A stretch of DNA of 64,000 nucleotides from Bradyrhizobium sp. WSM3983 (GTDB taxonomy: Bacteria; Pseudomonadota; Alphaproteobacteria; Rhizobiales; Xanthobacteraceae), in contig NZ_AXAY01000002.1 in the NCBI RefSeq assembly GCF_000473045.1, forward strand, positions 296,296 through 360,295, written 5' to 3'. The notes under the pieces were generated by a model. The model made no database searches and was not told the DNA's origin. It worked only from the letters and a program-made list of their open reading frames with translations. Positions within the stretch are counted from its first letter, which is position 1, and each line of letters begins with the position of its first letter. Positions 44,751 through 51,781 of this stretch are shown in pieces. The translations under genes were made by a program, and so were the position numbers.

Positions 44751-46403
44751 GTGAATAGACCTGCTCGGGTCAGCGCCCAACCGACCTCATCCGATTCCGC
44801 GCAAGGCATGACGCTGCTGCGCGATCCCCTGCTTAACAAGGGCACGGCCTTCACCGAGGTGGAGCGCGCCGCGCTCGGCCTGCGCGGCCTGCTGCCGCCT
44901 TGCGTGCTGACGATGGAGACGCAAGCTCAGCGCATACTGACCAATCTGCGCACGCTGCCGACCGACCTGGAAAAATACGTCGCGCTGAATGCGCTGCACG
45001 ACCGCAACGAGGCGCTGTTCTTCCGCGTCGTGGTCGACAACATCGACGAGATCCAGCCGATCATCTACACGCCAACGGTCGGGCTCGCCTGCCAGAAATA
45101 CGGCCTGATCTTCCAGCGGCCGCGCGGCATGTTCATCTCCTCGCGCGATCACGGCCAGATCGCCGAGATCCTGAAGAACTGGCCTTATCCGGCCAAGCTG
45201 ATCGTCGTCACCGACGGCGAGCGCATTTTGGGACTCGGCGATCTCGGCGCCAACGGCATGGGCATTCCGGTCGGAAAGCTCGCGCTCTATTCGGCCTGCG
45301 CCGGTGTGCATCCCGAGCATTGCCTGCCGATCGTGCTCGACGTCGGCACCAACAATGAAGAGCTGCTCAACGATCCCTATTATCTCGGCCTGCGCGAGCG
45401 GCGGCTCACGGGCGAAGCCTATGACAGCTTCGTCGACGAGTTCATGACCGCCGCGCGAAAGGCCTTTCCCGGCGTGCTGATCCAGTTCGAGGATTTCGCC
45501 AACCATTCCGCGTTCAAGCTGCTGCACAAATACCGGGATGAAGCCTGCGTCTTCAACGACGACATCCAGGGCACCGCAGCGGTTGCGCTCGCCGGCCTGT
45601 TCTCGGCGTTGCGCGTCAACGGCGGCAAGCTCAGGGATCAGCGCATCCTGTTCCTCGGCGCGGGCGAGGCGGCAACCGGCATCGCCGATCTCGTGGTCTC
45701 CGCCATGATGGCGGAGGGCGCAACGGAAGCCGAGGCGCTCCGCCGCAACTGGCTGGTGGATTCCCGCGGCCTCGTCGTCGGCGGCCGCGCTGGCCTCTCT
45801 GGGCACAAGCTCCGTTATGCCCACACGGATCAGGCGCCGATCGCCGACTTCCTCACCGCGATCAAGACGCTGAAGCCGACGGCCATCATCGGCGTTGCCG
45901 CGGTCGGTGGCGCCTTCACGCCCGACGTGCTCAAGGCGATGGCCGAGCTCAACGTCCAGCCGATCGTGTTCGCGCTGTCGAACCCGACCTCGAAGGCCGA
46001 ATGTTCGGCGGAGGATGCCTATCGCTACACCGAGGGCCGTGCGCTGTTCGCCTGCGGCAGTCCCTATGATCCCGTCAAGCTCAATGGCCGCACCTTCGTG
46101 CCGCGGCAGGGCAACAACTCCTACATCTTCCCAGGCGTCGGTCTTGGCGTCATCGCCAGCCGCTCGCGGCTCGTGACCGACGAGATGTTCATGGCGGCAG
46201 CCCATACGCTCGCCAATTGTGTCGGCAAGGACGACCTCGATCAGGGCAGCCTCTATCCTGCGCTGCCTCGCATCCGCGAGGTCTCGGTCCTCATCGCGGC
46301 GGCCGTTGCGGATGTCGCCTATCAGCGCGGGCTCTCGGACGGACCCGCGCCCAACGACGTCAAGGGCCTGGTCCGGTCGCAGATGTACGAGCCGAAGTAC
46401 TGA
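44751..46403 (+). CDS. NAD-dependent malic enzyme
   Basis: A 550-residue enzyme that decarboxylates malate to pyruvate. Motifs are PIIYTPTVGLACQKYG (malic N-domain), VVTDGERILGLGDLGANGMGI, CVFNDDIQGTAAV (metal-binding Asp) and the NAD loop LFLGAGEAATGIADL. It resembles the E. coli MaeA type without a phosphotransacetylase domain. The start is GTG 44751, preceded by GGGGGA; the frame stays open upstream through the repeat, but that part is not protein-like. It links the TCA cycle to pyruvate and fits C4-dicarboxylate use. Confidence 0.93.
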   Translation: MNRPARVSAQPTSSDSAQGMTLLRDPLLNKGTAFTEVERAALGLRGLLPPCVLTMETQAQRILTNLRTLPTDLEKYVALNALHDRNEALFFRVVVDNIDEIQPIIYTPTVGLACQKYGLIFQRPRGMFISSRDHGQIAEILKNWPYPAKLIVVTDGERILGLGDLGANGMGIPVGKLALYSACAGVHPEHCLPIVLDVGTNNEELLNDPYYLGLRERRLTGEAYDSFVDEFMTAARKAFPGVLIQFEDFANHSAFKLLHKYRDEACVFNDDIQGTAAVALAGLFSALRVNGGKLRDQRILFLGAGEAATGIADLVVSAMMAEGATEAEALRRNWLVDSRGLVVGGRAGLSGHKLRYAHTDQAPIADFLTAIKTLKPTAIIGVAAVGGAFTPDVLKAMAELNVQPIVFALSNPTSKAECSAEDAYRYTEGRALFACGSPYDPVKLNGRTFVPRQGNNSYIFPGVGLGVIASRSRLVTDEMFMAAAHTLANCVGKDDLDQGSLYPALPRIREVSVLIAAAVADVAYQRGLSDGPAPNDVKGLVRSQMYEPKY

Positions 46404-46459
46404 ACCAGCCCAAGCCTGTCGCTTAAATTAGTTGAAGGCTGCCGGGAGAGCTCGGCCTG

Positions 46460-46573
46460 CATGGTTCGAGACGCCCGCTTGGGCGGGCTCCTCACCATGA
46501 GGGTCTGGGATCTCGCAGCAAACGCGACCTCATCCTGAGGGCCCGCCGCAGGCGGGCGTCTCGAAGGATGGGC
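46460..46573. repeat. Palindromic repeat, CTCACCATGAGG family, copy 2
   Basis: CATGGTTCGAGACG with CTCCTCACCATGAGGG, then CCTCATCCTGAGG with CGTCTCGAAGGATGG. These are the same modules as at 44477 in a different order. It fills most of the 309-bp gap between the malic enzyme and blaI-like genes. Confidence 0.75.
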
Positions 46574-46712
46574 CGCCAGGCAAGCTGCCAGTCACGTCTT
46601 TCCGCGTGCGTGCCAGCTCTGCCGGTCAGGCCGGAATCGTCGTTGTTTGCCGTCGCCTAATGTGCGACGGTCCGTAGCGTTACAAGAATCTCAAGCCGTT
46701 AGGTAAGCCACC

Positions 46713-47105
46713 ATGGACGATCGTTTGCCCGACCTGGGCGACCTCGAGCACGAGGTCATGCAATTGGTATGGGCCCATGGGCCGGTCACGGCCGAAATCG
46801 TGCGCGAGCGGCTGTCGCGGCGCCTGAAGGAATCGACGGTGCGGACGGTGCTGCGCCGGCTGGAAGAAAAGGGCTATGCTCGCCACACCGTGGACGGACG
46901 CACCTACGTCTATCAGGCCGTCGAAGAGCGCGCCCGCGTCGCGGCCAAGGCGGTGCAGCGCATCGTCGACTGGTTCTGCAATGGCTCGATGGAGGAGGTC
47001 CTCGTCGGCATGGTGGATAATGCGATGCTCGACCAGCAGCAATTGCGTGCGCTGGCGGATCAGGTGGCCAAGGCGAAGAAGGCGAGGGGAGCGAAAAAAG
47101 AATGA
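46713..47105 (+). CDS. BlaI/MecI/CopY family transcriptional repressor
   Basis: A 130-residue winged-helix repressor. The DNA-binding part spans about residues 8-75 (LGDLEHEVMQLVWAHGPVTA, then STVRTVLRRLEEKGYARH). BlaI-type repressors are inactivated when their partner M56 sensor is triggered. Its stop overlaps the start of the M56 gene (ATGA), so the two are coupled. No beta-lactamase gene lies nearby; the regulated genes are not identified. Confidence 0.93.
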   Translation: MDDRLPDLGDLEHEVMQLVWAHGPVTAEIVRERLSRRLKESTVRTVLRRLEEKGYARHTVDGRTYVYQAVEERARVAAKAVQRIVDWFCNGSMEEVLVGMVDNAMLDQQQLRALADQVAKAKKARGAKKE

Positions 47106-49621
47106 TCGCAGCTCTGGCTGAGGCGGCGTTACGCTCCTTCGCGCTGGGAGGCGTCGTCTGGATCGGTCTCATCCTGTTTCGTGTGCGTAATCCGCACGTC
47201 CACATGACGGCGTGGGTGGTCGTGCTCTTGGCATCGCTGGCGATGCCGTTCGTGATGCATTGGCCGACGCTCACCATCGACCGGCTGCCCTTGTCCGTGC
47301 CGATGCCGGACGAGTCTTGGCCGGCCGATTTCGTGATGCTGGAGCACCCGCAGCCGTCCCTGCCGGTCGCCCCCAATGCGGCCATCGCGCCGATGGTGAA
47401 GCGAGGTGTCTCGATCGACTGGTGGATGGTCGCCACCACCGTCTATGCGTGTGTCGCCGGCCTGTTGCTGCTGCGGCTCGCCATCGGCCTCTGCCTGACC
47501 TGGCGTCTGGCGCGCGCGGCGAAGCCGGTGAAGAGCCGTGAGATGATCGATGCCGATGTGCGCGTCAGTCGCGACGTCGGCGGCCCCGTCACCTTCGGCT
47601 CGACCATTCTGGTGCCGCCGCAGTTTTTCGGCTGGGATGCGAAGAAGCGCCTCGCGGTGCTCGCCCATGAGGGCGCGCATGTCGCCAACCACGATTTCTA
47701 CGTCCTCTTGCTCGCCTCGCTCAACCGCGCGATATTCTGGTTCAGCCCGTTCTCCTGGTGGCAGCTGGCGCGGCTTGCCGAGCTTGCCGAGATCATCAGC
47801 GATGCCCGGGCGATCGAGATGATCGACGACCGGCTGTCCTACGCCGAAATCCTGCTCGACGTCGCGGCCTCCGTGAAGCCGCAGCCGATGGAGCTTGCGA
47901 TGGCGCGGGCTTCGACCGTGCGCGCGCGGGTCGAGCGCATCATCGCAGCCGCCGCCATGCCCGTCGCGGTCGGTTGGCGCAAGCGGCTGTGGATCGCGGC
48001 CGCGATCGTGCCTGCCGTGATCGCGTCGGCCGGCATGATCGCCTATCGCACGCCCGACCCCGCGCCCGGCGGCACCGATCTCGGCGATGTGCCGGCGCAG
48101 CATTACCGTCCGTTCGTCAATTTCTACGCCATGGGCCCCGCCTCGGTGTTTGCCATCTTCCGCGAGGGCGACGAAATCTACGGGCAGCTCACCGGGCAAC
48201 GCAGGCTGCGCCTGACCGTCGCGAACGACGGTACGGCGGCCTATGCGGCGTCGTTCGGTGAGGTCACGTTCCCGATCGATGCGGAGCGCCGCTCCTCCGA
48301 ATTGATGCTGCATATGAATGGCCGCGACGTGCGCGCCGTTCGCGTTGCCGAGATGCCGGCACCGGCGACTGATCCGGTGTCGCTCGATCACTATGTCGGC
48401 TGGTACAAGGTCGGGCCGAACCGCGTGCTCACCGTGCGGCGCGATGGCGATCGTCTGCAAGTGCAGGAGACCGGGCAGGGCCGAACGCCTGTTCTTGCCG
48501 AGGGGGCCGATGCCTTCTCCGTCCACGGCGATCATCTCCTGATCTTCCTGCGCGATGATGTGGCCGGCGTCTCGCGCGTGCTGGTCCAGAAGGCCACCTC
48601 CGGCGCCCGCCTCGCGCAGCGGATCGATGCGGCGCAGGCCCAGGCGATCGAGGCCGACTTCGCGCGCCGCCTCGCGGAGGTGCCGGATCGGTTCAGGGAG
48701 CAGGTCCCGGCTGCGGGCAGCAAGGAGACCATTCTTACCGGGATCGAGGATCTGCGCCGCGGCACGCCAAACTATGATCGCATGAGCGCGCCGCTCGCCG
48801 CCAACATCCACCGACGGGTCGACGAATTGCGCGCGACGTTCACGGCGCTCGGCGCGGTCGAGTCGATCTTTTTCCGCGGCGTCGGGCCCGGCGGCTACGA
48901 CATCTATGGCGCCAAGTTCGAGAACGGCACGGCGGAATTTCGCCTGCTGCTGGAGCCTGATGGCAGGGCAGGCGACGTGATCTTCCGGCCCGACGGCAAT
49001 GACGAGCTCGGTGGCATCGTCCCCTGCTCGGAGGAAGCAAGCGTGCGCGGTCGCGCCGGCACCTCGCCGATCAGAATCATGCTCTATAACGAGACCGACG
49101 ACGATATCAAAGTCTTCAATCTCGGTGCGGACGGCGAGCGCAAGGCGCAGAGCGTTGTCAGGTCCGACATGACCTGGGTCGCGCTGACCACCGTGAACAA
49201 TCCCTGGGTCATCGCCGACAAGTCCGGCAAGTGCATGGAAATCCTGGTGCCGGGCCGGCAGACCCGCTTCCACAATGTCGAGGCCTCGAATCTCGGTGCC
49301 CGGCCGGGGCGCGCCGCGCGTCGCGCCGTTCCGATCGCCAATGGCGAGGCGATGCTGCGGCAGTATCTCGAGGGCATCGGCAAGGGGCAGCCCGACTATG
49401 ACCATATGACGACCGAGGTCGCCAACATCACGCGTCAGCAGCTTCCGTTCGACCAGGCCATCCTGGCGCGGCTCGGTGCGTTGCGCGCGGTTTCTTTCCG
49501 TGGCGTCACGGCGCTCGACAGCGACATCTATGTCGCCCAGTTCGCCAACGGCTCGGCGGAATGGCGCATCGGTGTCAGGAACGGGACGATCACCAAGATC
49601 GCGCTCGGGCCGAATTTCTAG
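47102..49621 (+). CDS. BlaR1-like M56 membrane metalloprotease with duplicated modules and a VHL-beta-like domain
   Basis: An 839-residue sensor. Transmembrane segments lie near 5-25, 36-54, 107-132 and 294-315. The zinc motif HEGAH is at 189-193 with a following EIISDARAIE. The ectodomain after residue 320 is unusual. Two related DUF3471-like modules (about 333-415 and 428-505) come first, then module B1 (about 540-630), a segment at 642-718 that resembles the pVHL beta domain (IRIMLYNETDDDIKVFNL; NNPWVIADKSGKC), then module B2 (about 748-838) similar to B1. There is no penicillin-binding sensor domain. Its trigger is unknown. Confidence 0.85.
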   Translation: MIAALAEAALRSFALGGVVWIGLILFRVRNPHVHMTAWVVVLLASLAMPFVMHWPTLTIDRLPLSVPMPDESWPADFVMLEHPQPSLPVAPNAAIAPMVKRGVSIDWWMVATTVYACVAGLLLLRLAIGLCLTWRLARAAKPVKSREMIDADVRVSRDVGGPVTFGSTILVPPQFFGWDAKKRLAVLAHEGAHVANHDFYVLLLASLNRAIFWFSPFSWWQLARLAELAEIISDARAIEMIDDRLSYAEILLDVAASVKPQPMELAMARASTVRARVERIIAAAAMPVAVGWRKRLWIAAAIVPAVIASAGMIAYRTPDPAPGGTDLGDVPAQHYRPFVNFYAMGPASVFAIFREGDEIYGQLTGQRRLRLTVANDGTAAYAASFGEVTFPIDAERRSSELMLHMNGRDVRAVRVAEMPAPATDPVSLDHYVGWYKVGPNRVLTVRRDGDRLQVQETGQGRTPVLAEGADAFSVHGDHLLIFLRDDVAGVSRVLVQKATSGARLAQRIDAAQAQAIEADFARRLAEVPDRFREQVPAAGSKETILTGIEDLRRGTPNYDRMSAPLAANIHRRVDELRATFTALGAVESIFFRGVGPGGYDIYGAKFENGTAEFRLLLEPDGRAGDVIFRPDGNDELGGIVPCSEEASVRGRAGTSPIRIMLYNETDDDIKVFNLGADGERKAQSVVRSDMTWVALTTVNNPWVIADKSGKCMEILVPGRQTRFHNVEASNLGARPGRAARRAVPIANGEAMLRQYLEGIGKGQPDYDHMTTEVANITRQQLPFDQAILARLGALRAVSFRGVTALDSDIYVAQFANGSAEWRIGVRNGTITKIALGPNF

Positions 49622-49722
49622 CAGCGCAGCGCGCCAGGACAGCGCCGCGATTGGGTCAATCGCGGCTTGCGCATGATTGCTGCGAGTGCTACGATGTGTA
49701 ACACAACGTTAGGTAGCCGGCT

Positions 49723-49938
49723 GTGAGCCGCCGGGATTTTGGCGCGGCCTTCGCAAAGCTGACCGGGTTCATGATGTGCACGCTGACGCAACGGGAGCTC
49801 GACTTTCTCACCAGCCTGAAAACCGGCTGGAGGCTGCTCTATCGGCGCGAACTGATGCGGCTCATCAGGGGCAACGTCGAAGCCGGCGAGCCGCGGCCGG
49901 AGGCGCGGCCGATCAGCCGGCGCGTCGTATCAGGCTGA
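49723..49938 (+). CDS. Small hypothetical protein
   Basis: A 71-codon frame from GTG 49723, with a possible internal start at M17 or M18 (MMCTLTQRELDFLTSLKTGW). It is basic and probably helical. The family is not recognised and no strong ribosome site was found, so this is a modest candidate. Confidence 0.35.
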   Translation: MSRRDFGAAFAKLTGFMMCTLTQRELDFLTSLKTGWRLLYRRELMRLIRGNVEAGEPRPEARPISRRVVSG

Positions 49939-50090
49939 TTTTCCGCAGGTTTGTGTCGATTCAGGACAGGTAACTGTGGCGAATTCATCACAGCCGGCGC
50001 GAAACCACGGCGGCCCCAGGGCCGCTTTTGTTCAGCCAAGGTTCTGCCCTCATTGCCCACCGAAACTTGGGGTTGTTCGGAGGGCGCATC

Positions 50091-50615
50091 ATGTCCCGCT
50101 TTGCAAGTGCCGAAACTGCCCGGATCTCGCTGGCAACCTCGTCTCGGTTGCTGCTCACCATCGTCGGCGCCGCATCGCTCGCCGCCTGCGCACAATCACC
50201 GGTTGGCCGGCAGAGGGCCGATCTCGCGCCCGCCACAAGGCAAGCCACGATCGTGCGTCCGCACAGGGTGGCGGCGCTGCATCCGCGTCCGATCTACAGG
50301 CCGCATCGGTCCAGCGACACAGCGAGCGCCAAGCCGACCGCCTCGCATGGCGTAGCCAGCTTCTATTCGGATACGGAGACCGCGAGCGGCGAGAAGTTTG
50401 ACAAGAACGAATTGACCGCGGCCCATCCGAGCCTGCCGTTCGGCACCAGGCTGCGTGTGACCGATGTTTCCTCCGGCCGCTTCGTCACCGTGAGGGTTAA
50501 CGATCGCGGGCCCTTCGTTCGCGGACGTGTGGTGGACATCTCGCCCTCCGCGGCCGAGGCGCTCGGCATGGTCGACAAGGGCGTGGCCAATGTGCGGCTC
50601 GACGTCGTGCAATAA
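50091..50615 (+). CDS. RlpA family septal-ring lipoprotein
   Basis: A 174-residue lipoprotein. The lipobox LAAC is near residue 29, a Pro/His/Arg-rich linker follows, and the double-psi beta-barrel begins at HGVASFYSDTETASGE. Key segments are LTAAHPSLPFGTRLRVTDV and VRVNDRGPFVRGRVVDISPSA. RlpA proteins bind or cleave denuded peptidoglycan at the septum. No SPOR domain is present. The ATG at 50091 follows CGGAGGG. A second RlpA-like gene lies at 62554. Confidence 0.9.
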   Translation: MSRFASAETARISLATSSRLLLTIVGAASLAACAQSPVGRQRADLAPATRQATIVRPHRVAALHPRPIYRPHRSSDTASAKPTASHGVASFYSDTETASGEKFDKNELTAAHPSLPFGTRLRVTDVSSGRFVTVRVNDRGPFVRGRVVDISPSAAEALGMVDKGVANVRLDVVQ

Positions 50616-50716
50616 GACGTTGTTCATCGACGTCGGCGCGCCCCGCTTAACCGGCTGTTAGCTGCTCTCCCGCACCATGGGTGCCCGGCAATTCGGGGCT
50701 TTGGGGGAGACGGCGC

Positions 50717-50869
50717 TTGACCACGATCCAGTATCTTGAAGATCAGGCGGCGCGCGCCGAGCGACTTGCCAAACGGATCACAGATACGCTGACGATCGAA
50801 AAGCTCCTGACCTTCGCCGGCGACCGCCGCCGCGAGATCGAAGTCATCGCCGGCCGCCGGCGCGCCTGA
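50717..50869 (+). CDS. Small conserved-looking hypothetical protein
   Basis: A 50-residue helical, Arg-rich protein (TTIQYLEDQAARAERLAKRI). The start appears to be TTG 50717, with GGGGGAGA 7 bp upstream; the frame itself extends back to an ATG at 50681. From memory, similar short proteins are common in Bradyrhizobium. The function is unknown. Confidence 0.55.
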   Translation: MTTIQYLEDQAARAERLAKRITDTLTIEKLLTFAGDRRREIEVIAGRRRA

Positions 50870-50934
50870 CGCCGTTGGATTCAGAGCGCATTTTTGTTGC
50901 CTGGGATTTCAAGCGTGTCGCGATGACAATGCGC

Positions 50935-51240
50935 TCAGCTATGGCTCTCGACGAAATCGCTGAGATAATCGGGTAGCGTCACGCCATCGATATCGCAGCG
51001 TGCCTGGATTTCACCGGCAACATCAGTCGAGATGTCCTTCATCCAGTGCTCGAGCGTGTTGAACGAGATCACCTTGATGGGGTCGTTGAAGCAGCCGGCG
51101 ACGAGCTCGTTGATCGCGGTGTCGAGGTCGCTTCGTTCGACACGGATTTCAGTTGCCTCGTCGCGGCGATCAATCACCACGAACATTGTCTGGTCTGCGC
51201 CATAGGGCACGACCGGGGATGGTACGCCAGCTTCAAGCAT
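50935..51240 (-). CDS. Hypothetical protein
   Basis: A 101-residue acidic protein with no signal peptide or membrane segment (VVIDRRDEATEIRVERSDLD; ISFNTLEHWMKDISTDVAGE). The family is not recognised. An alternative start is M19 at 51186. Codon use looks normal for the window. Confidence 0.6.
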   Translation of the reverse strand: MLEAGVPSPVVPYGADQTMFVVIDRRDEATEIRVERSDLDTAINELVAGCFNDPIKVISFNTLEHWMKDISTDVAGEIQARCDIDGVTLPDYLSDFVESHS

Positions 51241-51378
51241 GTGAGCGTCTCACGCCTTGGCTTTCCGATCCCCGTTAACGGGAAAAACCGGAAGAAGGTT
51301 CCTGCGCAAATCAAAAGGCGCAGGTAAGACGTTTGTCGTACGTGCGTGGCGGCGGTATTCGCCTATGCTCAGATGCGC

Positions 51379-51651
51379 TCAGAGAAATTCTCTCAGCCGC
51401 GACAGCTCGAGAACGTGCTCTGGCGAGAGGATGTCCGTCACCAGCGGCGGCTGCGGCGCCGTGTGGATCTCATAGAGATGCCGGGTCGGCGCGGGCTTCG
51501 CCATGAAGGCGGAGATGCACTCGTCCAGCGTCCCTTCGCTCACCTGATAGGATGCGCGGTCCGGCCGGCGCTGGTTTCCGAGCGAGGGCCATTTATGCAG
51601 CACGGCGAGCGCGCCGAAATCGACCTTTGATTCGACTGATACGCCACCCAT
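51379..51651 (-). CDS. Hypothetical protein
   Basis: A 90-residue soluble protein starting at ATG 51651 (MGGVSVESKVDFGAL). It has a Pro-rich middle (KPAPTRHLYEIHTAPQPPL) and ends in LELSRLREFL. It is probably a conserved small protein of the genus. No domain is recognised. Confidence 0.6.
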   Translation of the reverse strand: MGGVSVESKVDFGALAVLHKWPSLGNQRRPDRASYQVSEGTLDECISAFMAKPAPTRHLYEIHTAPQPPLVTDILSPEHVLELSRLREFL

Positions 51652-51781
51652 CGTCCCCGCCTCACGCAAAGAGAACCCCAGCACGCAACCTCGCGTGCCA
51701 GGGTCCATTACCCATCGCTATATCTCAGTGCCACGTGGCAATAACGCGTCGGCCGGGAAAAGGTTCCCGGCCGACGGCGTC

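Noticed and set aside
44477..46573. CRISPR array, because the two repeats share modules.
   Set aside because: Only two copies about 2 kb apart with genes between, internally palindromic, and no regular spacers or cas genes.
47129..49405. A 758-codon minus-strand frame opposite the M56 sensor.
   Set aside because: Shadow of a real gene whose motifs (HEGAH, coupled BlaI) settle the strand.
46713..49621. A beta-lactam resistance operon.
   Set aside because: No beta-lactamase or penicillin-binding sensor domain is present; only the repressor and the protease parts match.
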